Below are positions 25,536 to 36,021 of a DNA stretch of 64,000 bases, one piece after another. The stretch spans positions 186,001 to 250,000 of the forward strand of contig CAXBFJ010000007.1 in NCBI GenBank assembly GCA_963975245.1. The letters run 5' to 3'. This DNA comes from Panacagrimonas sp963975245 (GTDB lineage Bacteria; Pseudomonadota; Gammaproteobacteria; Nevskiales; Nevskiaceae). Position numbers and translations under genes: made by a program. The notes beneath the pieces are model-generated. The model was not told where the DNA came from and did not search any database. It saw nothing but the letters and a program-made list of their open reading frames with translations. Within the stretch, counting starts at the first letter, position 1, and every line of letters starts with the position of its first letter.

Positions 25536-25972
25536 AAGACGTCCTGGCGTATACCGATGGTGCCTGCAAGGGAAACCCCGGTCCTGGCGGATGGGGAGTC
25601 TGGCTGCGCTTTAACGAGCACGAGAAGAAGCTTTGCGGCGGGGAGCCACTGACCACCAACAATCGCATGGAGTTGATGGCCGCCATCCAGGCATTGGAAT
25701 CGCTCGCACAGCCCTGCAACCTGACTCTGTTTACTGATTCGACCTACGTCATGAAGGGCATTACGGAATGGATGCCGGGCTGGAAGCGAAAGTCATGGCG
25801 TACCGCCAGCGGCAAGCCGGTCAAGAATGTGGATCTCTGGCAGCGGCTGGATCAGGCACGCCTCAATCACGAGGTACAGTGGTGTTGGGTCAAAGGCCAC
25901 TCGGGTGACGAGGGCAATGAGATGGCCGACGAACTGGCGAATCAGGGAATCAACAATCTTTCGACTGCCTGA
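25532..25972 (+). CDS. rnhA: Ribonuclease HI
   Basis: RNase HI cleaves the RNA strand of RNA-DNA hybrids. The 146-residue protein has the four acidic catalytic residues in order: Asp in 'YTDGACKGNPGPGGWG', Glu in 'NNRMELMAAI', Asp in 'LFTDSTYVMKGI' and Asp in 'GNEMADELAN', plus the basic handle region 'WKRKSWRTASGKPVKN'. It overlaps the methyltransferase by four bases and is followed by dnaQ after 92 bases, as in many Gammaproteobacteria. Confidence 0.97.
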   Translation: MKDVLAYTDGACKGNPGPGGWGVWLRFNEHEKKLCGGEPLTTNNRMELMAAIQALESLAQPCNLTLFTDSTYVMKGITEWMPGWKRKSWRTASGKPVKNVDLWQRLDQARLNHEVQWCWVKGHSGDEGNEMADELANQGINNLSTA

Positions 25973-26064
25973 AGCTTTTGAGGTTACTGACGCCGGCCAG
26001 CTGCAGTCCAGCCCGACGCCCGTCATTGATATGCTTCCCGCCTGACTTTCTTAGATGACGCGCG

Positions 26065-26775
26065 ATGAGACAAATTGTCCTGGACACGGAAACAACCGGA
26101 CTGTCGGTGGAGCAGGGACACCGCATCATCGAGATCGGTTGCGTCGAACTGCTGAATCGTCGTCACAGCGGCAATCACTTTCATCGCTTCGTGAATCCCG
26201 ACCGTGAGATCGATCAGGGCGCGATTGACGTCCACGGTATTACCAACGAGTTTCTGGCCGACAAACCATCCTTTGCTGATGTTGCTCAGGACCTGTGGGA
26301 CTGGATTGGTAATGACGAGCTGATCATTCATAACGCGGCGTTCGACATCGGCTTTCTTGATGCCGAGTTTGCACTTTGCAAAGTGGGAAGCCCGCTCGAG
26401 AAAGTGTGTTCGGTCATCGACACCGTCAAAATGGCGCGCAAGCTGCATCCAGGGCAGAAGGCCAGCCTCGACGCGCTTTGCAAGCGGTACGCAGTGGACA
26501 ATTCACGCCGCGAGTTGCACGGCGCATTGCTCGACGCCGAGCTATTGGCGGACGTCTATCTGGCGATGACGGGTGGGCAGTCCGACCTGTCGTTGGATGC
26601 GGCGCAGGCGCGTGATGCGGGCGGAAAGATCTTCTCCTGGAGCAGGCAGCTTGGCGTCGAGCAGAAACCACTCAGCGTCCTGCGAGCCACTGACGAAGAA
26701 CTGAAGATACATCGAGCCAGACTTGATGCAATTGCTAAGAAATCCGCTTTGATCTGGAGCCAGGACAGGGCATAA
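26065..26775 (+). CDS. dnaQ: DNA polymerase III epsilon subunit (3'-5' proofreading exonuclease)
   Basis: Epsilon provides proofreading in the replicative polymerase core. The 236-residue protein has the three DEDDh exonuclease motifs: ExoI 'VLDTETTGL', ExoII around 'HNAAFDIGFLDAEF' and ExoIII 'HGALLDAELLADVYL', plus 'DVHGITNEFLADKP'. The C-terminal tail that binds the polymerase alpha subunit is shorter and less clear than the N-terminal domain. The ATG at 26065 gives the usual start. It faces the convergent ArsR-methyltransferase gene 35 bases away. Confidence 0.97.
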   Translation: MRQIVLDTETTGLSVEQGHRIIEIGCVELLNRRHSGNHFHRFVNPDREIDQGAIDVHGITNEFLADKPSFADVAQDLWDWIGNDELIIHNAAFDIGFLDAEFALCKVGSPLEKVCSVIDTVKMARKLHPGQKASLDALCKRYAVDNSRRELHGALLDAELLADVYLAMTGGQSDLSLDAAQARDAGGKIFSWSRQLGVEQKPLSVLRATDEELKIHRARLDAIAKKSALIWSQDRA

Positions 26776-26810
26776 GCCGGGCTTTTCGCCGTCCGACTCA
26801 GTCTGCGGGA

Positions 26811-27764
26811 TCAGGTTTTCTCGCGTCTCGCCATTGCCGTAATCACTTCGAAATAGGGTGGGCGGCTTTCCCGCGAAGTAACACTGCACTCCTGTGCAAC
26901 GAAGCCCGACCCGCGTAGCAGGGCCTGAAGCTCCGCCTCCTCAAATCCGAGGTTCACGTGGTCAAAGGCGCGCATCGTCTCTTCGTGCGAATGTTTGCGC
27001 AGCACGGCCAGGACCAGACGTCCGCCGGGGCGTAACAGGCGATGTGCTTCGGTGAGCAGATTGGCCGCATCGGTGCTGAAGCTCAGGGCATGCATGGCAA
27101 ACACATGATCAAAGCTGGCCGGAGGGAAAGGCAGCTGGTGCATGTCACCCTCGTGGAAGGAGACGTTCCCGATATCCGATAAGCGCTTGCGGGCGGCATT
27201 GATGACCGCACCGCTGATGTCCACGCAGGTCACGCTGCGCGCATGCGGGGCAATCAGTCCTGCAAAAACACCGTCACCAGATGCTAGGTCCAGTACGTCG
27301 CCCAGACTGAGCAGCGTCATCAACGCACGTGAAGTGGCTTCCCAGCTGCGGCCCGGTGAGTAATGTTGTTCCATGTGGCCTGCAACCGATTCCGCCCAGG
27401 TGCGGTCCCGCTGCCGGTTGCGAACGACCTCATCGGCGCGCTCCCGGTCCAGTCGGGCCTGTGCGTCCTCTAGATTGGGTCGTAACAGGTGCCAGATGGC
27501 GCCAGCTGGATCCAGGGCATCGGCGTTAGTCGAATACAGCGCCGCGCCGCCATTGCGCTCGTCGAGGATCATCCCGGCCCTCTTTAGGCGGGTCAGATGT
27601 GTTGAGACGCGGCTCTGGGCAAGGCCGGTGATCTCGGTCAGTTCGGCGGCGGAGAGGCTGTGCGCTTCGAGAAGCAGGAGTAGCCGGACGCGGCTTGCAT
27701 CAGCCAGAAGGCGACAAGCGTCGGTACTCAGTTCAATGGAAAGTGGAATTCCGGCAGCGGGCAT
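26811..27764 (-). CDS. ArsR-type regulator fused to a SAM-dependent methyltransferase
   Basis: A 317-residue two-domain protein. Residues about 10-85 form an ArsR-family winged helix ('LLADASRVRLLLLLEAHSL', 'GLAQSRVSTHLTRLKRAGM'). Residues about 140-310 form a class I methyltransferase with motif I 'VLDLASGDGVFAGLIAPHA', 'VTCVDISGAVINAARKRL' and the later 'HRLLRPGGRLVLAVL'. No metal-binding cysteine pair of classic ArsR sensors is visible in the helix-turn-helix. Such fusions are known near methionine/SAM-cycle genes, but none is present here. A perfect palindrome 52 bases upstream (27816-27839) may be its operator. The substrate is unknown. Confidence 0.87.
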   Translation of the reverse strand: MPAAGIPLSIELSTDACRLLADASRVRLLLLLEAHSLSAAELTEITGLAQSRVSTHLTRLKRAGMILDERNGGAALYSTNADALDPAGAIWHLLRPNLEDAQARLDRERADEVVRNRQRDRTWAESVAGHMEQHYSPGRSWEATSRALMTLLSLGDVLDLASGDGVFAGLIAPHARSVTCVDISGAVINAARKRLSDIGNVSFHEGDMHQLPFPPASFDHVFAMHALSFSTDAANLLTEAHRLLRPGGRLVLAVLRKHSHEETMRAFDHVNLGFEEAELQALLRGSGFVAQECSVTSRESRPPYFEVITAMARREKT

Positions 27765-27815
27765 ATGGCCAGTGGTTGCAAGTGATGTTGGGAGCTGAAC
27801 AGCAACACGATAGCT

Positions 27816-27839
27816 GCATTCCCGATTTAACGGGAATGC
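27816..27839. promoter_or_regulatory. Perfect 9-bp palindrome upstream of the ArsR-methyltransferase
   Basis: GCATTCCCG (27816-27824) and CGGGAATGC (27831-27839) are exact reverse complements around ATTTAA. It is 52 bases before the start codon and 67 bases after the phasin stop on the minus strand. The AT-rich centre and symmetry suit an ArsR-type operator; it could instead end the phasin transcript. Confidence 0.5.
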
Positions 27840-27905
27840 CGGCCGCGCGCCGCATAGCTTTGCCCGCGCGCCGGCCCCATCTAAGACGGCCCGCGTAAAC
27901 CGCGC

Positions 27906-28631
27906 TTATTTGCTTTTCTTTGCGATCGTGCTGTTCTTGGTGGCGGATGGTGCCGACCGTGTCTTGCCTGCCGCTCGGGCGACCCGCGCTGCCCGCGATG
28001 TTGAGGAAGGGCGGGTGGTGACGGTTTTCTTGACGATGCGAGGCGGTTTGACGTCCAGCACGGTATCGAGCCGCTTGCGTGCCTTCTTCACCACCTTCTT
28101 GGCGTCCTTTTCGCCCTGCTTCAAGACCGATTTCCCCTTTTTCTCGGCAGCGGCAATCTCTTTATTCAAGGTTTTCTGGACGTCCTTGGCGGTCTTCGCG
28201 GCCGCTTTCTGGGCTTTAGTAGCGGCTTCCTTCATTTCCTTGATGGCTTTCTGGGCCGGTCCGGTAATGCGGCTGACCGCCGATTGGCTGAGCGGTGCGT
28301 CGGATTCTGCCGTCAGCCGGCTGAGTTCGGCGCGTGTGTCGGCAATGATGGAAAGGGAGTCTCGTGCGTGGCCGATGACGGTCTGCACAGTGCTCTGCAG
28401 AAGGTCGATCTGCTCACTGGCGAGATCCTGATAGGGCTTGTCGCCTTTCTTGCTCTTTGCACTGCTGACCGCGCTCTTGTAGTAGTCATTGAGCGCCTTC
28501 AGTTCCTGCTCGGCCAGTTTCTGAACCCCTTCAAACACGATGCGACTGGCATTACTGACCACATCTACCGAATCGCGGCGAAGCCGTTCAACATGCGATT
28601 TGAGCTGCTCAATCTTGTCATTGGCCGCCAT
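27906..28631 (-). CDS. Phasin-like protein with Lys/Ala-rich histone H1-like tail (PhaF-like)
   Basis: A 241-residue protein. Residues about 1-115 are helical and phasin-like ('NASRIVFEGVQKLAEQELKAL', 'QIDLLQSTVQTVIGHARDSLS'). From about residue 130 the sequence becomes rich in Lys and Ala ('TKAQKAAAKTAKDVQKTL', 'KKVVKKARKRL') and ends Arg/Ser/Lys-rich, like the histone H1-like tail of PhaF, which coats polyhydroxyalkanoate granules and binds DNA. The ATG at 28631 is chosen because the phasin start fits; a longer frame upstream lacks conservation. It is divergent from fadBA. The phasin role is inferred. Confidence 0.72.
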   Translation of the reverse strand: MAANDKIEQLKSHVERLRRDSVDVVSNASRIVFEGVQKLAEQELKALNDYYKSAVSSAKSKKGDKPYQDLASEQIDLLQSTVQTVIGHARDSLSIIADTRAELSRLTAESDAPLSQSAVSRITGPAQKAIKEMKEAATKAQKAAAKTAKDVQKTLNKEIAAAEKKGKSVLKQGEKDAKKVVKKARKRLDTVLDVKPPRIVKKTVTTRPSSTSRAARVARAAGKTRSAPSATKNSTIAKKSK

Positions 28632-28774
28632 TTTCTTCCCCTGTGAGTCGTTGGTTATCAGGCATTGTTGATGCTGATTATTGCTTGTCCAATCGAGATT
28701 AGGTGGCGCCTGAATGGCTGTCAAATGAAGGATTTGTGTGCCTTTTGCGCCGCCCAGACCTGAACTAAGGGAGG

Positions 28775-28804
28775 TTTACCCACTTTGCCTGCGAGCGCTA
28801 TGAT
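28775..28804 (+). promoter_or_regulatory. Candidate sigma70 promoter of fadBA
   Basis: TTTACC (28775-28780) and TATGAT (28799-28804) with 18-base spacing. The predicted start near 28811 leaves a leader of about 92 bases that contains several short GC-rich inverted repeats. The -35 box matches four of six bases and the -10 box five of six. Confidence 0.45.
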
Positions 28805-28902
28805 CGCCCTCCATTCCAAGCCGTACGCTGCCGCTCGCGGAGATGTCCCCGAGCCAGGGCGGCTTACGCCGTTACGCCAGCATCTATTGAGGAAAAATCT
28901 TC

Positions 28903-31053
<2,151 letters not shown>

Positions 31054-31117
31054 TCCACCCGTAGCCGGATTTCACCCAATTAGCCTTACGTGCTGTAAAC
31101 AAATTTCGGAGATTCAA

Positions 31118-32278
31118 ATGACTGACGCCGTCATCGTTGATGCAATCAGAAGTCCCATGGGCCGCTCCAGGGGTGGTGTGTTCCGCAACGTGCGGGCAGA
31201 GGTTCTGTCCGCCACCCTGATGAAGGAAATTCTCAAGCGCAATCCTGCGGTCAAGGCCGAAGAAATCGAAGACGTGATCTGGGGCTGTGTCATCCAGACG
31301 CTGGAACAGGGCTTCAACATTGCTCGTAACGCCGGCCTGCTGGCCGGGCTGCCGATTACCGTGCCCGGCCAGACCGTGAACCGCCTCTGTGGTTCGAGCA
31401 TGACCGCCATTCATATCGCCGCCGCCAATGTCGTGGCAGGTGATGGCGACATCTACCTCTGCGGCGGTGTCGAGCACATGGGGCACGTGCCCATGACCCA
31501 TGGCTTTGACGGTGCGCCGGAAATGTCGGTCAACACCGCCAAAGCGGCTGCCATGATGGGTCTGACCGCAGAAATGCTGACCCAGACGCACCAGATTGAT
31601 CGCGCCTCGCAGGATGCGTTCGCACTGGCTTCGCACCAGCGCTCGCGCGATGCCTATGACAACGGCGAATTCAAGAATGAGATGATCGGAATTGAGGGCC
31701 ATGATGCTGATGGCGCGCCGATTCTCGTGAACTTCGACGAAGTGGTTCGCCGAGACGCCAATCTTGAAGATCTTGGCAAGCTGCGCCCGGCGTTTTCACC
31801 TACGGGCTCGGTCACGGCCGGCAACAGCTCCGCCATTTCAGATGGTGCCAGCTGCGTTCTGGTCATGAGTGCAGACAAGGCCAAGGCCCTGGGCCTCAAG
31901 CCGTTGGCCAAGATCGTGGCCACGGCCGCGGCTGGCTGCAACCCGTCCATCATGGGCATCGGTCCTGTGCCTGCCACGCAGAAAGTGCTGCAGAAGGCAG
32001 GAATGGACATCAAGGACATCGATTACTTCGAACTCAACGAGGCCTTTGCTGCCCAGTCGCTGGCGGTCATCAAGGATCTCAAGCTCGGTGATCGCATGGA
32101 TCGCATCAACATTCGCGGCGGCGCTATATCACTGGGTCATCCGCTGGGCTGCTCAGGTGCCCGCATCACCGGCGCTTTGGCTCATGTGCTAAATGACAAG
32201 AATGCCCAGTTCGGTATTGCCACCATGTGTATTGGCATGGGGCAGGGTGTAGCCACTCTGCTGGAGCGCGTGCAATAG
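31118..32278 (+). CDS. fadA: 3-ketoacyl-CoA thiolase
   Basis: The thiolase that cleaves 3-ketoacyl-CoA to acetyl-CoA and a shortened acyl-CoA. The 386-residue protein has the nucleophilic Cys in 'NRLCGSSMTAIHIAA' near residue 91, the 'NEAFAAQSLAV' motif, and the second Cys/His region 'GHPLGCSGARI'. The start matches family length. It forms an operon with fadB and is followed by a strong terminator at 32318-32351. Confidence 0.97.
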   Translation: MTDAVIVDAIRSPMGRSRGGVFRNVRAEVLSATLMKEILKRNPAVKAEEIEDVIWGCVIQTLEQGFNIARNAGLLAGLPITVPGQTVNRLCGSSMTAIHIAAANVVAGDGDIYLCGGVEHMGHVPMTHGFDGAPEMSVNTAKAAAMMGLTAEMLTQTHQIDRASQDAFALASHQRSRDAYDNGEFKNEMIGIEGHDADGAPILVNFDEVVRRDANLEDLGKLRPAFSPTGSVTAGNSSAISDGASCVLVMSADKAKALGLKPLAKIVATAAAGCNPSIMGIGPVPATQKVLQKAGMDIKDIDYFELNEAFAAQSLAVIKDLKLGDRMDRINIRGGAISLGHPLGCSGARITGALAHVLNDKNAQFGIATMCIGMGQGVATLLERVQ

Positions 32279-32317
32279 CACAGGTGCAGTAAGGAAGGCC
32301 TGCTGTTGCAGGAACCG

Positions 32318-32351
32318 AGGCGGGCTGATCGTGCGATCTGCCCGCCTTTTT
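32318..32351 (+). terminator. Intrinsic terminator of fadBA
   Basis: GGCGGGC (32319-32325) pairs with GCCCGCC (32340-32346), the stem being extended inside by GATC/GATC past a T-T mismatch, and is followed by five T. It lies 40 bases after the fadA stop. Confidence 0.88.
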
Positions 32352-32372
32352 CGTATTTGCAATGAGAACTGC

Positions 32373-32388
32373 ATCACATCTTTGTGAT
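32373..32388. promoter_or_regulatory. Palindrome upstream of the aminotransferase gene
   Basis: ATCACA (32373-32378) and TGTGAT (32383-32388) form a perfect inverted repeat around TCTT, 74 bases before the ATG. The half-sites are in the opposite order from a CRP site, so it is not a CRP box. A repressor site is possible. Confidence 0.35.
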
Positions 32389-32461
32389 CCGTTACTATTG
32401 CCCGAATTGACACGGAGATCGTTCTGGACGCCGATAAAGGCCTTCAGAGTCAGAAGCATCG

Positions 32462-33709
32462 ATGGAAACAGCCCAAGCAACCGAAGCATTGGTTTCGCGC
32501 CAAACATTTGACCAGGTCATGGTCCCCAATTACGCCCCGCTCGATGTGGTGCCGGTTCGCGGGGTCGGTGCACGCTTGTGGGATCAGCAGGGTCGCGAGT
32601 ATCTGGATTTTGCCTGTGGCATCGCTGTAACCGGGCTGGGGCATTGCCATCCAGCGCTGGTGGCGGCTTTGAACGAGCAGGCGAACCGGGTCTGGCATCT
32701 GTCCAATGTGATGACCAATGAACCTGCATTGCGGTTGGCAAAGAGGCTGACCGAGCTGAGTTTCGCGGATCGGGTCTTTCTGGCCAATAGTGGGTCGGAA
32801 GCCAATGAGGCCGCGTTCAAGCTCGCGCGCAAGCATGCATCGATACACGGTAGCCCCGAAAAGCGTCAGATCATTTCCTTCTACAACGCCTTTCACGGGC
32901 GCACCTTGTTTGCCGTATGCGTGGGCGGACAATCCAAGTACACCGAGGGCTTCGAACCTCTGCCAGGCGGCATCGACCACGTACCTTTCAACGACCTGGA
33001 AGCATTCAAGGCGGCGATCTCTGGCAATACCTGTGCTGTGGTGATGGAACCTGTGCAGGGGGAAGGCGGTGTTACGCCGGTTGACCCGGAGTTTGCGAAG
33101 GCTGTGCGCCAGTTGTGCGACGAGCACAAGGCGCTGCTGATTTACGACGAAGTACAAACAGGCAACGGACGCAGCGGAACCTTGTTTGCCTACGAGCAAT
33201 TGGGCGTCACGCCGGACATCCTGACCACCGCAAAGGGACTGGGTGGTGGCTTTCCGGTGGCGGCAATGCTGACGACGCACGCCATTGCAGAAAGTCTGGC
33301 GTTTGGCACGCACGGCTCTACTTATGGTGGTAACGCTTTGGCGAGCGCCGTGGCACTGGCGTCGATCAATGAGATTGCCAAGCCATCAACGCTGGCCAAT
33401 GTGAAATCTCGCGGCGAACAAATTCGGGAAGGGCTGCGCAGCATTTCCGAGCGTCACGGTGTGTTCGAGGCGGCGCGCGGAATGGGTCTGCTGCTGGGTG
33501 CGCCCATGACGCCCGAATGGAAAGGTCGTGCACGCGAGTTAATGGCGGCCTGCCTGCGTCACGGACTCTGGGTGCTGGTTGCGGGGCCTGACGTCATGCG
33601 TCTTGCGCCATCTTTGCTCCTGACCGAATCAGAGGCAGCGGAAGGGCTTCGAAGCCTGGATGCTGCCTGTGCAGAATTGTGTTCTGTTGCACTTGCCGCC
33701 AACGGCTGA
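32462..33709 (+). CDS. argD: Acetylornithine/succinylornithine aminotransferase family protein
   Basis: A PLP-dependent class III aminotransferase of 415 residues, most like ArgD/AstC. It has 'YLDFACGIAVTGLGHCHPALV' near the start, the PLP-phosphate motif 'ANSGSEANEAAFKLAR', 'FYNAFHGRTLFAV', 'EPVQGEGGV', the aspartate in 'LLIYDEVQTGNGRSG', and the PLP lysine in 'TTAKGLGGGFP'. The likely reaction interconverts N-acetylornithine and its semialdehyde in arginine synthesis; the same fold serves arginine breakdown (AstC), and sequence alone does not separate them. No clear ArgR box is seen upstream. Confidence 0.85.
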   Translation: METAQATEALVSRQTFDQVMVPNYAPLDVVPVRGVGARLWDQQGREYLDFACGIAVTGLGHCHPALVAALNEQANRVWHLSNVMTNEPALRLAKRLTELSFADRVFLANSGSEANEAAFKLARKHASIHGSPEKRQIISFYNAFHGRTLFAVCVGGQSKYTEGFEPLPGGIDHVPFNDLEAFKAAISGNTCAVVMEPVQGEGGVTPVDPEFAKAVRQLCDEHKALLIYDEVQTGNGRSGTLFAYEQLGVTPDILTTAKGLGGGFPVAAMLTTHAIAESLAFGTHGSTYGGNALASAVALASINEIAKPSTLANVKSRGEQIREGLRSISERHGVFEAARGMGLLLGAPMTPEWKGRARELMAACLRHGLWVLVAGPDVMRLAPSLLLTESEAAEGLRSLDAACAELCSVALAANG

Positions 33710-33734
33710 AATTTAACAATTGCTCAGTCCCGAC

Positions 33735-35132
33735 ATGCCCGCTAACTTCCGAAACTGTCTGATCACTTCTCTCGCAGTTGCATTGTCCGGCGTGTCGAAT
33801 ATGGCGCGTGCGCAGGCAACGGTTCCGGGGGCTGCACATGATGCGCCGACGCGTGTTCTGCAGATCGAATCTGTATCTGGCAACGTGAGTCTGCAACGAG
33901 ACAGTAAATCCATTGCGATGCAGGCGGGCTTCCTGATTTTTGGCGAAGAATCCCTGCAACTCGGCGATGATGCCAGCGCAAGCCTTCGGCTGGGCCGTTA
34001 TGGGCGTCTTGATCTGGCGGCGCTGGATGGCAGTGCTGCACTGGTTTCCGAGAAGCTGCCGTTCTCCAGCTGGGCCACAGATCTGAGCACTGAATTGCGC
34101 GTCGATGGCGGCGCCTTGCATGTGATGTGGCGGCGTCCGGCCCATTCAGATGGCTGGCCTTTGACCATTGCGGTGGGGCCTTGGCGTTCCGATCTCGGTG
34201 CCGGTGAGTTCCTGTTCCGCGGCGACAGCAAACGCGCCAGTGTCTGCAATGTTTCCGGCACGATGGAGGTCCGCTACGAGGGCAAGGGCTTCCGTGAGAG
34301 TCTGGCGCCGGGGCAGTGCTTCGATCTGCGCGATGACGACTCACCAGAGCGGGTCGCCTTGGTAGCGAGCCATTGGAATTCGCTCTGGAGCGATCAGCTG
34401 GTGAGGGTGTCGGATGGCGCTCCGGTGGTTTCCGTTGTGCAGTTGTCGCCAGCCGAATCGCGCGTTCGTCGTGAAGCCGAGAGCCTGAGACCTATCGATG
34501 CGGCAGAGCGTGCGCCCACCCGCGACACGCGTCAGGAGCCAGTGGTTGCAGCGCCGCCCGTGCAGGAGCAGACCATTTCATCACCTGTAACAAGCCCGGT
34601 CCCGGTGCAGGAAGAAGTAGTGGCGGAAAATTCTTTCACGGCAGAAACAGAAACCCTGAAAGCGCCGGCAGCGCCAGAGTCTGCAGTTGTGGAGCAGACC
34701 TTTGTGCCCGTGTCGGCACCCGCAGCGCCGGCTCAGGCCCCCGTGGTCGAGGTCACTGCCTCCAATCCTGAGCCCGAAGCCGAAGATTCATCCTCTGCAG
34801 CGCCAGCTGCGCAGCGCGAGTCCCTGGTTTATCGGGCGCCCGAGAGATCTGTCGCCACTGTGCCGTCCAGTGATTTCTCAGCGGGTCCGGATGGCCCGGA
34901 ATGGATCATCAACGTGATGACGGTGACCAGTCAGGAAACCGCGATGGAGCACATCCAGCGACTCAACAATGCCGGCTACCCAGCCACACTGCGCTCAGAG
35001 ACGGTGCGCTCCCGCGCGTCGTATCGGGTCATCGTGCCGGGCATTGGCAGTGAAGCAGGTGCGCAGAGAGTAGTGGGACAGCTCAAGAAGAAAATGGGTT
35101 ACAGCGCGGCCTGGGCCCTGCAGAAACGGTAG
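33735..35132 (+). CDS. Exported protein with FecR-like and SPOR domains
   Basis: A 465-residue envelope protein. The ATG at 33735 starts a signal peptide ('MPANFRNCLITSLAVALSG', cleavage after 'ARAQA'). Residues about 35-125 look like a FecR-type beta domain ('SVSGNVSLQRDSKSIAMQAG', 'DASASLRLGRYGRLDLAAL'). A long Pro/Ala/Glu/Val-rich low-complexity linker (about 245-380) leads to a C-terminal SPOR domain (about 390-465: 'EWIINVMTVTSQETAMEHIQ', 'YRVIVPGIGSEAGAQRVV'), which binds denuded peptidoglycan. It lies alone after argD and converges on suhB. An upstream TTG start at 33720 is less likely. Confidence 0.8.
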   Translation: MPANFRNCLITSLAVALSGVSNMARAQATVPGAAHDAPTRVLQIESVSGNVSLQRDSKSIAMQAGFLIFGEESLQLGDDASASLRLGRYGRLDLAALDGSAALVSEKLPFSSWATDLSTELRVDGGALHVMWRRPAHSDGWPLTIAVGPWRSDLGAGEFLFRGDSKRASVCNVSGTMEVRYEGKGFRESLAPGQCFDLRDDDSPERVALVASHWNSLWSDQLVRVSDGAPVVSVVQLSPAESRVRREAESLRPIDAAERAPTRDTRQEPVVAAPPVQEQTISSPVTSPVPVQEEVVAENSFTAETETLKAPAAPESAVVEQTFVPVSAPAAPAQAPVVEVTASNPEPEAEDSSSAAPAAQRESLVYRAPERSVATVPSSDFSAGPDGPEWIINVMTVTSQETAMEHIQRLNNAGYPATLRSETVRSRASYRVIVPGIGSEAGAQRVVGQLKKKMGYSAAWALQKR

Positions 35133-35157
35133 TCCCGTAATTGGCCAGCGGCGCAGG

Positions 35158-35179
35158 GCGAGAATGAATCAGTTCTCGC
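35158..35179. terminator. Hairpin between convergent SPOR gene and suhB
   Basis: GCGAGAA (35158-35164) pairs with TTCTCGC (35173-35179) around an eight-base loop that holds the suhB stop. It could end both transcripts; there is no T run. Confidence 0.35.
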
Positions 35180-35972
35180 GTTTGGCCACATAACCCGAGC
35201 TGGTTTCTCGCAGTAGGCGTTCCATCTCCATGTGAATCTTGGGCGAGGCTGCAAGGATGTTTCCGGTGTCCAGTACGTCCTTGCGACCGTGAATTTCGGT
35301 CACGATGCCGCCCGCTTCTTCTACCAGCAGCAGGCCCGCCGCGATATCCCATGGCTTGAGATTGATCTCCCAGAATGCATCCAGTCGACCAGCCGCGACA
35401 TAGGCAAGATCCAGCGCGGCCGAACCGGCGCGACGTACGCCAGCGGTGTTGGCCACAATATTGCTGAGCATGGGGGCGTAGGTTTCCAGACTCTCTTCAC
35501 GCAGTGGCACGCCGGTACCGATGAGCGCCTCGTCCATGTCCTTGCAGCCACTGACGCGAATTTTGCGATTGTTCAATGTTGCGCCCACACCCCGACTGGC
35601 GATGTACAAATCCTGCGTGCAGGGGGCGTAGATCACACCGTGTTCAATCTTGCCTCTGACCTGAATTCCAATTGATACGGCAAAATGAGGCAGTTGATGC
35701 AGGTAATTGGTGGTGCCATCAAGCGGATCAACAATCCAGACGATCTCGTTTTCGCCGATCATTCCACCTTCCTCGCCCAAAATGGCGTGCTGCGGATAGG
35801 CCTTATGAATCGTTTGAATGATTTCGCGTTCCGCGCCTCGATCAACCAGAGTGACAAAATCGTTCCGACCTTTGCGTTCCACTTGCAACTGCGGAACACG
35901 ATCCAGATTGCGCATGATGTGATTTCCCGCACTGCGCGCAGCAGACACGGCAATATTAATTAATGGATGCAT
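35169..35972 (-). CDS. suhB: Inositol-1-monophosphatase SuhB
   Basis: SuhB is a Mg-dependent inositol phosphatase that in E. coli also serves in rRNA antitermination complexes. The 267-residue protein has the metal motifs 'ILGEEGG', 'WIVDPLDGTTNYLHQLP' and 'KPWDIAAGLLLVEEAGG'. It is divergent from trmJ with only 49 bases between, the conserved arrangement. A TAAACT -10-like box ends six bases before the ATG, so a leaderless or very short-leader transcript is possible. Confidence 0.95.
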   Translation of the reverse strand: MHPLINIAVSAARSAGNHIMRNLDRVPQLQVERKGRNDFVTLVDRGAEREIIQTIHKAYPQHAILGEEGGMIGENEIVWIVDPLDGTTNYLHQLPHFAVSIGIQVRGKIEHGVIYAPCTQDLYIASRGVGATLNNRKIRVSGCKDMDEALIGTGVPLREESLETYAPMLSNIVANTAGVRRAGSAALDLAYVAAGRLDAFWEINLKPWDIAAGLLLVEEAGGIVTEIHGRKDVLDTGNILAASPKIHMEMERLLRETSSGYVAKREN

Positions 35973-36021
35973 CTGTACAGTTTAATGCAGCACTGGCCTC
36001 GACATCTGCGGTTTTTGCGCG

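Noticed and set aside
32373..32388. CRP binding site upstream of the aminotransferase
   Set aside because: CRP sites read TGTGA-N6-TCACA; here the half-sites are in the reverse order with a 4-base centre.
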